Shown: positions 39,214-48,987, numbered from the stretch's first letter. The stretch: DNA of 64,000 nt from Ehrlichia sp028752135 (GCA_028752135.1 CP082782.1:1381472-1445471), one strand, 5' to 3'. The notes: a model not told the origin generated them from the sequence alone. Numbers and translations are program-made.

Positions 39214-40252
39214 TTACCTCCAACCACATTCATCAGCAATTTTAACAGATTCAGTTAAATGTTTCTCAAGCTCTTGCAAAGGTAAATCACTTTCTTTAAA
39301 TGGACCAAAACTTGTTAATACTTCTGAAAGTTCTACTCCTTCAACTACAGGATATTCCTGATTAACTTGAGAATAAACTTTTTGTGCTTTTACACTCGAA
39401 AGAAATTCTAATAACTTTATAGCATTCTCCTTATTTTTTGCATATTTAGTAATAGCACCACCACTAATATTTATCATAGTACCAGTAGTTTCTTGATTAG
39501 GGAAAAATATACCAAGCTTCCTTATAACAGATTGATCACTTTTCTTATCAGAAGCCATAATTCTTCCAAAATAATAACTATTAACTATTGCAATGCTTCC
39601 CTCATCTGCTGCAACTGCATAAATTTGATCAATATCTCCTCCGCTAGGTTTCCTAGCCATATTCGCAACCAAACCTTTAATCCAAATCTTAGCATGCTCT
39701 ACATCATTATTTGCAATCATAAAAGCAATTAGTGATTGATTATACGGGCTACTTGAAGATCTTATTAAAATTTTACCTTTCCATTTTGTATTAGCAAGAT
39801 GCTCATATGTACTTAACTCGCTACTTTCAATCAAATCTTTATTATAAACTATAACTCTCGCACGTTTAGTTAATCCAAACCAGAATCCATCAACATCTCG
39901 ATATTTACTAGGAATTGCATGATTTAAAATATCAGATTGTATAGATTGTAATAAACCTTTTTTCTTTGCTAAAATAAGATTAACAGCATCTGCAGTCAAA
40001 AAGATCTGCCGAGGTAGCTTTACCTTCATTTTCTATTCTATCTATAAGCTGCGCAGCTTCATCATTAATATACTTAACTTCTATACCAGTTTCTTTAGTA
40101 AACTGCTCAAATAAATTATGTAATAATTCTTCCTTACGAGATGAATATACATGTACTTCTTGTCTTAAATTCTTAGACTGCTGTTTAGTAAAAAAACCAA
40201 AAGTTATAATCACAACAGCTACAATCGCAAGACAAGTAAGTAATCTCATCAT
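39214..40252 (-). CDS. fbpA: Iron(III) ABC-transporter substrate-binding protein (frameshifted)
   Basis: A periplasmic iron-binding protein of the FbpA type. The first part (40252-39980) has a signal sequence and EVHVYSSRKEELLHNLFEQFTKETGI, typical of the family, and stops at LFDCRCC. The rest follows in another frame as LTADAVNLILAKKKGLLQ, then RVIVYNKDL, YNQSLIAFMI and the paired-tyrosine-type segment NSYYFGR. Restoring the family pattern A-D-x-x-x-T-x-D-A needs two more T in the T5 run at about 39991-39995, giving ADLFLTADA. Homopolymer undercount is likely. Permease and ATPase genes are not nearby. Confidence 0.82.
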
Positions 40253-40791
40253 ATATCAATCCATAATACTAAAAAATGCATATCATTATACAACTCCATA
40301 TAAATAAATGCAATATTAGGCCCATAACAGATCTAAATATCGATAAGCAAAGTAACTTTTATAACAACAAAAAAGAATAATGCAAATCATATAATATCAA
40401 ACCAACCAAAAAACAAGCAAGATATACAGTCTCACACAATAACCTATTGATTTGTTTTAATTAACCCATAGGCTTCTAAGGAAGACAAAAAGCAACATCT
40501 AAGAGTTATTTTAAAAGGAAAATACAACTATTAAACATAACTTTATATTTAAAATGCAAACAACATTTTGTAATTTACTCATACTTTATATAATAAACAT
40601 CCTTAGAATAAAATCAAGATTAGTAAACTCCTGAAACATTGAAAAAATTTAAAACAAGTCACTTATACAAGTACTTTTTAGAAATAACTAACTTTAAAGA
40701 AAAATAGATATATACTAAAATGCAAACACATCAGAATAAAAGAAGCAGTGTACACACTTCCACTGCTATATATATATTTTTTTTTATATTA
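40253..40791. other. Intergenic between fbpA and the large peptidase-like gene
   Basis: About 540 bases. The right end has the terminator-like hairpin of the peptidase-like gene and a TATATATATATTTTTTTTT stretch. No gene is seen. Confidence 0.45.
40744..40767 (-). terminator. Terminator of the 1356-residue protein gene
   Basis: AGCAGTG (40744-40750) and CACTGCT (40761-40767) form a perfect 7-bp stem, GC-richer than its surroundings, with a 10-base loop. On the minus strand it is followed by TCTTTTATT and lies 24 bases past the stop codon. Confidence 0.6.
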
Positions 40792-43700
40792 CTACAATTC
40801 ATTTTGATAAGGCAGAATAGTAGAAACATTTGTAGGATCATGACCTGTAGAAACATCTGTAGAATCATTATCTTTAAAATAAAAAACAGCTTGTTCACTA
40901 TAGCCAATATCATTACCTATGCTATTTTCTGCATCAGGTTGATAAGTACCAGAATATATTCCATCTCCTAACTCTCTAATATCCACTCTCTGAAAATTTT
41001 TAGATGCAAGAAAATCATTATGGCTATAATTACGGCTTACAGAAATGAAAATATCTCCTTGAAATTGATTTACAGTATCAGATAACATTCCAATAACTTT
41101 ACCATCATATAGCAAATCTACCTTTGTAGTATAAGGCATACCATTAAGTTTAATTTCATTACCATGTTCATCTCTATGAATACGATAATCTTTGTTATAA
41201 TATTGCAATTTAAACAAAGACCCTTCTTTATATTGATCAAAATCTACTAAACCAATACTTAGACTTTTATTAGAGTGACATGGTATTTCAAACCTATGAG
41301 CAAATATAGGATCTATATACCTATACTCATCAGGGATATTTGGCATATAATTAGGGTGCTCATCACCACTTGCAGTACATGGAACTAATTTTTTACTTCC
41401 ATTAACGTTAACTAACTTTAAATGACTAATCTCTTTAGGAAATTCAAACCTAAGATTTCTTCCTTCATCTCTAATAAAAAAGTTACTACCATAACTTTCC
41501 TGTGCGTCAGCAAATGGTTCAGTAATGTAAAAAGACATACTCTTAAATTGATGTAATATATCATCACCATGCTTAACAACTGCACGATAAACATCATCGT
41601 CTGTACGCACTGTACCTTTGTCATCTAATAGCTCACCTGCCACAATTATTGGATTAGTCACAGATTTCTCTTCGTTTATAATGTGGTGGTCATTTTGAAC
41701 GGATGCATTACGTAATAGGTATTTTTCATAATCTGGATAAAAATGACTAACACTAGGATGACTAAACTTGTTACCCCATATAATGTTCCCACTCACAGCC
41801 CTTTGTATATCATCAACTAAAGTAGTAGTTAATACACCATCTTGTTCCGATATAACCATATACATTTTATCTAGATAAGTACTCGAAATCATTTTGAGAA
41901 TATCTTGAAATAAGAAAGTGACTTGACCAGTATTAACATCTTTACGACAATATCCTGACTCAGATAACACTTCACCAACTTTGTTATTATCCAAATATAG
42001 AGATATTGAACTGTCATCACCTTTACCCAACATAACAGCATGCAGAATAGTATTTGGATTAGATGTAACACTTTTAATATCAAATCCATTAACCCCTATC
42101 ACATTATCTAAAGTAACATATGTTAAACTTCTTATTATAGAGCTTACTTCTGGATCAATATCTGGTGAACCATTCAATGCTTTATACACCTGCTCTTCTT
42201 TCAAAGCTGCAAGTCCATACTCCATTGCATATCTTTTAATAATACTAGACTTCCTTGGATTGCTCAATAAAGACTCTTTAGACATACTTTCATTGATTGA
42301 ATCTAAATAACTATCCAGTAACAAATCCGAATTAGGAATTTTTGCAAAGTATTTATCAAGATCAGAACCATAATAACGCCTTCCCTCCTGTAGAATATCA
42401 CTCATAGCAGCAAGTTCTGGATTATACTTTCTAAGTATATTAAATGCATAGTTTATATAATCTTTATTATAAAAAAATTCTTCACCATCTTTATTACAAT
42501 ACACATATGCATTCTTTCCTGAATAATCAGTAACCAACTTTAAAAAATGGTACTCCGGATTTGCAATTTCTATCATATTATTACTTGTAGTGTTCCAGGA
42601 ACGAATAACATTTTTCAAACCATAGTTTACTACAGGAGATATTTCTCCTATTGTTTCACCTTGCATATTACAAATCTTCTGAGAATAATATTCATAATGC
42701 TGCCATGGCATTGCAGAAACTTGAGCATTATCATAAGATAACAGTTTATCACCCAATTCTACCTTCAACATATTCATATCTTCTAAATATAAAGACATAT
42801 CTTTAGATTCTACCCAAGGTATAAAATCCGAATATTTATCTATATTAATTATTTTTTCAGCACGATTAAAATCACCTGCTTTACACGCTTTAAAATATTC
42901 TGTAACTGCACCAGGATGTTTTTCTTGCAGGAATGTTACAAATGCATGACCTACACTATACTTTAAATCTGGAGTATTTTTTACTGCCTTATTAACCGCA
43001 CTATCCATATCATCATATTGACCATATAAAACACTAGAAGTTTTTTCCTTGTTCCTTATCCCTTTTAAAAGGAAGGTATCATCATCTTGTACATATTCTG
43101 CTAACCCCTCTGTAAATATACGATCATTTACTCCAACCATATCCATATTATGTCCACGTGCATAACCTTCTAAAGCATGAGTTAACTCATGTTTCAAATT
43201 TAAAATATCACCCTGTCCATAGACATAAATTTTATATGGAGAAGAATAATTCCCAAAAAAAGCCTTACCTCCAGATCCACATATACCCAAATTATAAAGG
43301 TTACCATAATACTCATATTGATCTTTATTATCAAAAAAGTATAACTCAAATGTTGTCTCTTTATCATTAGGTTCTAGTCTAAAATTATTTTTGAACTTTT
43401 CTATAGTATCACTTAATCCTTTTTCAATTTCATACAATCTTTTATAAGATAACTCATGTAAAGCATATACTTTTAAATTCAACTTTAAATAATCATTTCT
43501 TATATCATGTACATTATCACATACATCACTTTTAAACTTTTGTTCATTTAGTTCTTTACTATCAGAAGCTAAACACTTTTTATATGAAACACTAGATGGA
43601 TCATCATTCATAGGGATAATAGCAGGAGTATCATAAGATCCATAAACTTTTTTGCCTAAATAATCTTTACGTCCTACAGAATAAGTATCTGTAGGGCCTG

Positions 43701-44862
43701 ACAGTCCAACACTAAAGTGATTTTCAGTGCTGTTAAGTACATCATATACATTTTTATACTCTAGTCCCAAGTCTTCATACTTTAATCCTGAATTATTAAT
43801 AACATCAGGCAAAACATTATTTTTAATAGTAGGAACTATATCTTCAAAATGCTTATGTTGCACAATTTGTAGGCTTGTATCAGCTTTTACATTCCCACTA
43901 AAATCATCATTTGTAACATACTGTAGTACCACATCTTGAGGGATGTCATATTGATATTTATACATTGATTCTAACCGGTTAAGGTCCTCTTGTAGGAATT
44001 GTTTAAACTCAACAGCATTAATAGGACGGATTAGATCACATAATGTTTCACCTGAATTAACATCTCCTTGCTTAATCACATCAAACAGCAATGTACAAAA
44101 ATCCTTACCTACTATCTTCTTAAAGAAATTTAGCAAAGTAAATCCAAAATCCCTAATAGTAGGGTCCGTATCTTTATCAACGTAACTATCCTTCAGCTCT
44201 TCTAATACATCACAAATTGACTTATCAGAATATTTACTAAATTCATCACTGCGGTAAATTTTATCAAAAACCCTACGCTCCGCACACATTTGATCTAAAA
44301 TTGAATCATCATATTCACAAAAATCAGCAATTGCATCTGATATCACATTTAGTATTAAATGATTATTAACAACATTAGCGAGTTTATGCTCAGTAACATG
44401 ATCTTGCAGTACATAACTTAGCTCATGTTTCAATCCAACAATAGAATTACCTTCTTTATACAAGTAAATACGAGAAGGAGTTACTTGATTCCCCACATAA
44501 GTAAAACCCTTTGTATGCTTACCTGATAATCCATACTGATCACAATACTGATTATATTCATCTATATTATCAACTAAATATATTTCTGCTTTTGACAATG
44601 GAAGATTAACAGAAAAACAATAAATATAGTCTATAAATTCATTAACTGCATTATGTATGTGATCTTTAATTTCATTCTTTTCTGTTTCAGAAAAAGCGTT
44701 TTTACTATGGATTTCTACATTTAAATTTAATTTTTCGATTTCTATATTATATGTTTTATTAAGTATATCATGCTTTAGATCCAAATAATCTCCGCTTAAT
44801 CCTCTATTAGAAGATTTATCAGAGTTAGCATCATGTTCTAAAAAAGTGGGCATAAATTCCAT
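40792..44862 (-). CDS. Large leaderless protein with tandem M9 collagenase-like domains
   Basis: A 1356-residue protein without a signal peptide. Residues about 40-310 and 460-690 form two homologous zinc-peptidase-like domains. The second has HELTH (558-562) and EGLAEY with Glu585, preceded by GGKAFFGNYSSPYKIYVYG. This matches the collagenase (M9) layout of HExxH plus a Glu about 27 residues on. The first has HELSY (146-150) and DAIAD (Asp176) at these places, so it should not bind zinc. The rest (about 690-1356) is made of modules with LKVELGDKL, EYRYI and LLYDGKVIGMLS patterns that recur in the divergent neighbour. The C-terminus has two 9-residue repeats (DSTDVSTGH, DPTNVSTIL) rich in Ser/Thr/Asp. 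Function is inferred only; a secreted effector is possible. Confidence 0.75.
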   Translation of the reverse strand: MEFMPTFLEHDANSDKSSNRGLSGDYLDLKHDILNKTYNIEIEKLNLNVEIHSKNAFSETEKNEIKDHIHNAVNEFIDYIYCFSVNLPLSKAEIYLVDNIDEYNQYCDQYGLSGKHTKGFTYVGNQVTPSRIYLYKEGNSIVGLKHELSYVLQDHVTEHKLANVVNNHLILNVISDAIADFCEYDDSILDQMCAERRVFDKIYRSDEFSKYSDKSICDVLEELKDSYVDKDTDPTIRDFGFTLLNFFKKIVGKDFCTLLFDVIKQGDVNSGETLCDLIRPINAVEFKQFLQEDLNRLESMYKYQYDIPQDVVLQYVTNDDFSGNVKADTSLQIVQHKHFEDIVPTIKNNVLPDVINNSGLKYEDLGLEYKNVYDVLNSTENHFSVGLSGPTDTYSVGRKDYLGKKVYGSYDTPAIIPMNDDPSSVSYKKCLASDSKELNEQKFKSDVCDNVHDIRNDYLKLNLKVYALHELSYKRLYEIEKGLSDTIEKFKNNFRLEPNDKETTFELYFFDNKDQYEYYGNLYNLGICGSGGKAFFGNYSSPYKIYVYGQGDILNLKHELTHALEGYARGHNMDMVGVNDRIFTEGLAEYVQDDDTFLLKGIRNKEKTSSVLYGQYDDMDSAVNKAVKNTPDLKYSVGHAFVTFLQEKHPGAVTEYFKACKAGDFNRAEKIINIDKYSDFIPWVESKDMSLYLEDMNMLKVELGDKLLSYDNAQVSAMPWQHYEYYSQKICNMQGETIGEISPVVNYGLKNVIRSWNTTSNNMIEIANPEYHFLKLVTDYSGKNAYVYCNKDGEEFFYNKDYINYAFNILRKYNPELAAMSDILQEGRRYYGSDLDKYFAKIPNSDLLLDSYLDSINESMSKESLLSNPRKSSIIKRYAMEYGLAALKEEQVYKALNGSPDIDPEVSSIIRSLTYVTLDNVIGVNGFDIKSVTSNPNTILHAVMLGKGDDSSISLYLDNNKVGEVLSESGYCRKDVNTGQVTFLFQDILKMISSTYLDKMYMVISEQDGVLTTTLVDDIQRAVSGNIIWGNKFSHPSVSHFYPDYEKYLLRNASVQNDHHIINEEKSVTNPIIVAGELLDDKGTVRTDDDVYRAVVKHGDDILHQFKSMSFYITEPFADAQESYGSNFFIRDEGRNLRFEFPKEISHLKLVNVNGSKKLVPCTASGDEHPNYMPNIPDEYRYIDPIFAHRFEIPCHSNKSLSIGLVDFDQYKEGSLFKLQYYNKDYRIHRDEHGNEIKLNGMPYTTKVDLLYDGKVIGMLSDTVNQFQGDIFISVSRNYSHNDFLASKNFQRVDIRELGDGIYSGTYQPDAENSIGNDIGYSEQAVFYFKDNDSTDVSTGHDPTNVSTILPYQNEL
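40831..40884 (-). repeat. 27-base tandem repeat at the C-terminal codons of the peptidase-like gene
   Basis: TAGAAACATTTGTAGGATCA and TAGAAACATCTGTAGAATCA recur with a 27-base period in frame. They encode DSTDVSTGH and DPTNVSTIL on the minus strand. Only about two units are present. Confidence 0.65.
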
Positions 44863-45068
44863 CCGTTATCATGTTAATTCCGCATAGAATAGTACATGAT
44901 ATATTAAAATGTCAATATAATAAATTAATATCTTAACTATAAAATTACTTTTTAGGCATAATATATTGAGTAACTTAGTAAAATTTATTAATGAATAATC
45001 CAATTAACGCTTTTTTTATTATTAAAAATTAAAATCCAGATCTCAGTACAACTACTAGAGAGAAAAAT

Positions 45069-46994
45069 ATGAAAAAAAATACACCTATTACTACAAATCA
45101 AGCACTATCATTAAAATTAGAAGTAGGCGACAAATTAAACTTATTTTGCAATAGTGGTATATATAAAACAAAAATAACAACTGAAGATAATACTGAAATA
45201 ATTATGCCTTCAAAAAATTACTTCTTTGCAGAAAATAAACTATATATACCATACAATAACTATATAACAGATGAATACATTCAAATACCCTCTGAATACA
45301 GATACATTAAAGTAGACAAAAATAAGTATGCAACTGATAGCACTTCAATTGAGGAATCTTATCGACTACTAATCTGTGACGAGAATGGGGAAGGATATCA
45401 TTTTAATTACGATAGATTTTATATTCCATTAGAAAATATAGTTGAAAAACCAAAGGAAATAAACCTACAAGAATTATATAATATTCAAGAAAAAAATGGA
45501 AACTTTCCACTATTTAAAATAGTTCCAGAAAATCAACAACATACCGATAAATCAATAACTTGTGCAATGGTTTTAGATTCATATAATAACAAGGAAATAG
45601 GGAAATTAAGTCCACAATCACTACAATATAAACATTATAGCAATGAAAAATACGAAACCTTTATTCTTAGTTATTCCGACATCAGTAAATATAAAATCAA
45701 TAATACAGGAAGTATTAATACATATAATGATACACGAGATATTATAATGCAAAAAGAACAAGAAGATAATCCTATTTTTCTCGTAATACAGAATGGTAAA
45801 TATTCATTTACAGATACAAAATACAATGACAATTTAGTAGAAGATTATAAAACAGCAATAAAAGTTTTACATGATCATTTCAAAATAGATGAACAACCAG
45901 ATAATAGTCTCAATATAGACATGGATAAACAATTTGTTTTTAAAATTACAAAAAGCAATTTACTCAGACAAGACGATAAAAATTTTGTAAGTATAATATT
46001 AGAAGGTAAAGAAATTCCACTAATCCCTACAGATAAAAATACAGACCTTTTTTTTGATTGTTGCACTTGCTTTCAATACTGCAACAATGTTCAAGAAGTA
46101 TCTAGAGACGAAGCTCCTTTTTCAGGTTTCATTAAAGATTTTGCCAGTGCAGCACACAAAAAATTAGATTCAAATAATATACACCTTAGTATAAAAGTAG
46201 ACGAAAATAATCAAGTTAAAACATATATTGTTGACAATAAAGAAAATATTATCTTAGATCTCACCAACACAACATTAACTCAACACCTTTCAACTATTTT
46301 ACCACTAGAACACCACCAAAACACAGAATCTTTGCAACAATTAAGTCATGGTCACGGAATACAAGATAGTCACATACTATCTCCAGATAAAAACAATGCA
46401 ATTCCACAACAAGATTCACAAAATCATAAACATGAACATATTACTAATAATAATAGTACATTAGATTTAGATAAAAATTCTACAATATTACAACATGATT
46501 CACCAAACCATGAACACGTTACTAGCAAATTAACTAAAAATACTGATAACATACACTCTCTACCATCAAAAGAACAAAAGCCACATCATAATGCACAAGA
46601 TAGTAGGACATCAGACTTAGATACAAATCATACAATACCACAACAAGATTCACCAAACCATGAACATGCCATTAGTAAATTAGCCCAAGATAAATATAAC
46701 ACAGTACATCCAACTCAAGATACTAATATCATCTATTTTCCATTACCAAGAGAAACAATAAATATAGGAGATCATATTGATAATGACAAGCAACATATAT
46801 CATTTAGTATGACATACCAAGAAATGTTAGACTTTTATAGTACAATACAAAAAAATTACAGCCATGACTATGTTATTAACGCTTATGAAAACATTATCAA
46901 AAACTATGGAAAAATATTAGAAAACAACGATACCTATATTGATAAGCATGATCATGTATTTATCAATGGGCATGATTTTGGATTACTACAATAA
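45069..46994 (+). CDS. Unrecognised 641-residue protein with imperfect His/Asn/Gln-rich repeats
   Basis: No named family is recognised. The N-terminal 400 residues share modules with the divergent 1356-residue protein. LKLEVGDKL here matches LKVELGDKL there, IPSEYRYIKV matches IPDEYRYIDP, ICDENGEGYHFNYDRFYI matches YCNKDGEEFFYNKDYI, and LDSYNNKEIGKLS matches LLYDGKVIGMLS. Residues about 437-545 hold three imperfect repeats of the type DLDxNxTIPQQDSPNHEHxxSKL, very hydrophilic and His-rich. A short C-terminal domain ends INGHDFGLLQ. There is no signal peptide. Repeats of this kind recall Ehrlichia tandem-repeat proteins, but the sequence is not one I can name. AGAGAG precedes the ATG. Confidence 0.75.
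   Translation: MKKNTPITTNQALSLKLEVGDKLNLFCNSGIYKTKITTEDNTEIIMPSKNYFFAENKLYIPYNNYITDEYIQIPSEYRYIKVDKNKYATDSTSIEESYRLLICDENGEGYHFNYDRFYIPLENIVEKPKEINLQELYNIQEKNGNFPLFKIVPENQQHTDKSITCAMVLDSYNNKEIGKLSPQSLQYKHYSNEKYETFILSYSDISKYKINNTGSINTYNDTRDIIMQKEQEDNPIFLVIQNGKYSFTDTKYNDNLVEDYKTAIKVLHDHFKIDEQPDNSLNIDMDKQFVFKITKSNLLRQDDKNFVSIILEGKEIPLIPTDKNTDLFFDCCTCFQYCNNVQEVSRDEAPFSGFIKDFASAAHKKLDSNNIHLSIKVDENNQVKTYIVDNKENIILDLTNTTLTQHLSTILPLEHHQNTESLQQLSHGHGIQDSHILSPDKNNAIPQQDSQNHKHEHITNNNSTLDLDKNSTILQHDSPNHEHVTSKLTKNTDNIHSLPSKEQKPHHNAQDSRTSDLDTNHTIPQQDSPNHEHAISKLAQDKYNTVHPTQDTNIIYFPLPRETINIGDHIDNDKQHISFSMTYQEMLDFYSTIQKNYSHDYVINAYENIIKNYGKILENNDTYIDKHDHVFINGHDFGLLQ
46379..46680 (+). repeat. Imperfect coding repeats in the 641-residue protein
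   Basis: Three units begin near 46379, 46465 and 46615. Each has GATAAAAA or GATACAAA, then an ACAACA...GATTCACCAAACCATGAACA core. They encode the DSPNHEH-type motif. Spacing is unequal (about 86 and 150 bases), so this is an old, degenerate array. Confidence 0.6.
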
Positions 46995-47050
46995 TGATTA
47001 ACACAACTTGCAGCATTAAAATAGAATGTCATAAAAACTCAAAATTTTTA

Positions 47051-47082
47051 TTTCTCCTAAATAATGATTGAATTAGGAGAAA
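47051..47082. terminator. 10-bp hairpin between the 641-residue gene and tRNA-Ala
   Basis: TTTCTCCTAA (47051-47060) and TTAGGAGAAA (47073-47082) form a perfect 10-bp stem with a 12-base loop. It sits between converging transcripts and is one of the strongest hairpins in the window. On the minus strand it is followed by TAAAAATTTTT, so it may end the tRNA-Ala transcript. Confidence 0.6.
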
Positions 47083-47151
47083 AACACAGCTGATAAATTA
47101 GTAATAGGAGGTAAATTAAACATTTGTAAATTTTAACATCGTATCAAGGAG

Positions 47152-47224
47152 TGGAGGTAAGCGGGATCGAACCGCTCGCCTTCTGCGTGCAAAGCAGATG
47201 CTCTACCAAATGAGCTATACCCCC
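47152..47224 (-). tRNA. tRNA-Ala (TGC)
   Basis: On the minus strand a 73-base cloverleaf begins GGGGGTATAGCTC, with acceptor GGGGGTA/TACCTCC (one G-T pair). The anticodon arm is TCTGC-TTTGCAC-GCAGA and the T loop is TTCGATC. The anticodon is TGC. The discriminator is A and CCA is not encoded. Many bacteria keep this tRNA in the 16S-23S spacer; here it stands alone. Confidence 0.96.
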
Positions 47225-47305
47225 ATACATTCTGCTAATAGGTTACAACCACTGCCAATACATAACATAAGCTTATTAATAATTCAAGTACAATATAACT
47301 TTATA

Positions 47306-47773
47306 CTAGATATAAGGATTATTCCCATTAATTATTTTTGCTATTATATTACTAAAGTCATTTATATTCTTAAAATTCATATATACAGAAGCAAATCTTA
47401 CATATGCTACTTTATCCAATTTAAAAAGATTCTCCATGACCATTTTACCTATAATATCAGTTGGAATAGCACTATCCTTGCTCCCTTCAAGTTCATAGAA
47501 AATATTATTTACCATCATATTTATTCCTTCATGACTTATAGGACGTTTTTTTGTAGCTATCAAAATAGAAGAAAGTAATTTTTGTTTACTAAAAGGTTCA
47601 GTTTCACCATTTTTCTTAATTACCATAAGTGATCTAAGTAACAACCTTTCAGTTGTAGTAAATCTAGAATTACATACAAGACAAATTCTTCGTCTTCTAA
47701 TCAACATATCATCTTCTGTAGATCTTGAATCCTTAACCTGAGTATTAGTATTATTACAAAAAGGACACTTCAT
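47306..47773 (-). CDS. nrdR: Transcriptional repressor NrdR
   Basis: A 155-residue regulator of ribonucleotide reductase genes. It has the N-terminal zinc ribbon with Cys3, Cys6, Cys31 and Cys34 (MKCPFCN and CLVCNSRF) and an ATP-cone domain (about 46-136) that senses ATP/dATP. Length and order of motifs match the family exactly. It lies next to tRNA-Ala on the same strand and is divergent from the NDUFA12 homologue 129 bases away. No nrd gene is in the window. Confidence 0.95.
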   Translation of the reverse strand: MKCPFCNNTNTQVKDSRSTEDDMLIRRRRICLVCNSRFTTTERLLLRSLMVIKKNGETEPFSKQKLLSSILIATKKRPISHEGINMMVNNIFYELEGSKDSAIPTDIIGKMVMENLFKLDKVAYVRFASVYMNFKNINDFSNIIAKIINGNNPYI

Positions 47774-47902
47774 AATTGATTCATATTATCACTTCATCAA
47801 GTTAACTAGTATATAAACTATTAACTATATACCTAGTAAGAATAATTCTATTGTATCATTATAATTATTATACTAATATAAAATAAATTACTATTATACG
47901 AT

Positions 47903-48196
47903 ATGCCATTTTTTAGCAATTTACAATTTATGATAAGAAAAAACAAAAAATTAGTCGGGACAGACATTTTAGGTAATCGTTATTATAGATCAACAACAAA
48001 TAATTATGAAAAAAGGTGGGTGGTATATTGTGGTCCAGCAGATCCAACAAAAATTCCTGCATCATGGCATATATGGTTACACTATACAGACAGTAATGTC
48101 CCGACACATTCAGAAAACATACATTTACCAAACTTAACTGGGACTAAATATGCTTATCACCCCCACAAGGTTTCTAAACTTTACAATATAAAATAA
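47903..48196 (+). CDS. NDUFA12-like accessory subunit of NADH dehydrogenase
   Basis: A 97-residue homologue of the mitochondrial complex I 17.2-kDa subunit. It has KLVGTDILGNRYYRS, then the RRWVVY-type segment (KRWVVYCGPADPTKIPASWHIWLHYT) with the hallmark W-x-x-WLH pattern. A basic C-terminus follows. It binds the peripheral arm of complex I. It is followed 13 bases later by mlaD on the same strand, a pairing common in alphaproteobacteria. Confidence 0.92.
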   Translation: MPFFSNLQFMIRKNKKLVGTDILGNRYYRSTTNNYEKRWVVYCGPADPTKIPASWHIWLHYTDSNVPTHSENIHLPNLTGTKYAYHPHKVSKLYNIK

Positions 48197-48209
48197 CAGT
48201 GGTAATTTT

Positions 48210-48659
48210 ATGCATAGATCTAACATTATAGAAATTTTCATGGGATTCATTATCCTAATAGGAGCAGTATTTATTGGAATAGTAACATTTAATAAACTTC
48301 CATATAAAAATACTTCTCATAATTGCTACACAATTAAAGCTTCTTTTACAATTACAGATGGATTAGATATAGGTGACGATGTAACAATATCAGGAGTTAA
48401 AATAGGAACAGTAACATCAATATCGCTCGATAAAGCATACAACCCTGTAGTTACAATGTGTATCCAAAAAAATATTGCATTACCTTCAGATAGCTCAGCA
48501 TCTTTATCTATTGCCAACTTACTAGGAAAAAAATATATCGACATTACACTTGGATCAAATCAAGATATAATTCCTGCTGGAGGTCTAATTGAATATACAA
48601 ATTCAGATTTGAACATTAACATCATTATTTCAAAACTTGTAAACTCATTTATAAAGTAA
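48210..48659 (+). CDS. mlaD: Phospholipid transport protein MlaD (MCE domain)
   Basis: A 149-residue protein with one N-terminal membrane helix (about residues 8-27) and a single MCE domain. The domain includes GLDIGDDVTISGVKIGTVTSISLD and LLGKKYIDITLGS. MlaD forms a hexameric ring on the inner membrane and shuttles phospholipids between inner and outer membranes with MlaE and MlaF. The last partners are not in this window. It is co-transcribed with the NDUFA12-like gene (13-base gap). Confidence 0.9.
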   Translation: MHRSNIIEIFMGFIILIGAVFIGIVTFNKLPYKNTSHNCYTIKASFTITDGLDIGDDVTISGVKIGTVTSISLDKAYNPVVTMCIQKNIALPSDSSASLSIANLLGKKYIDITLGSNQDIIPAGGLIEYTNSDLNINIIISKLVNSFIK

Positions 48660-48987
48660 TCTAATATAACCTTCAACAGGTACATGCTATATACTCAGTC
48701 AAGGATAGAAAATTAACCTTTTGTAACACTAAATGTAGATTACTATTCACAAACACATATGAGCTATTTTCCTATAGCAAATTATTAAAATTTTAATATA
48801 AGTATTTAGATTTCTTTTTTATAAGTTATGTTTTACCTAAAATATCGCATATATACCTATACTTATTACAAGTGTTAATATATAAATTAGCATAAAATTC
48901 AAAATTTATTAATAAAATTTATATTTACTCAATCAATTATTTAATGCTATATTAACAAAGTGTGTCGTGGTTATTCAAGAGGCCGCT
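48660..48987. other. Intergenic
   Basis: About 330 bases of AT-rich spacer. The AAGAGG ribosome-binding site of the next gene is at its right end; nothing else stands out. Confidence 0.45.

Noticed and set aside
47198..47578. 126-codon plus-strand open frame
   Set aside because: It is antisense to tRNA-Ala and nrdR, both of which are certain.
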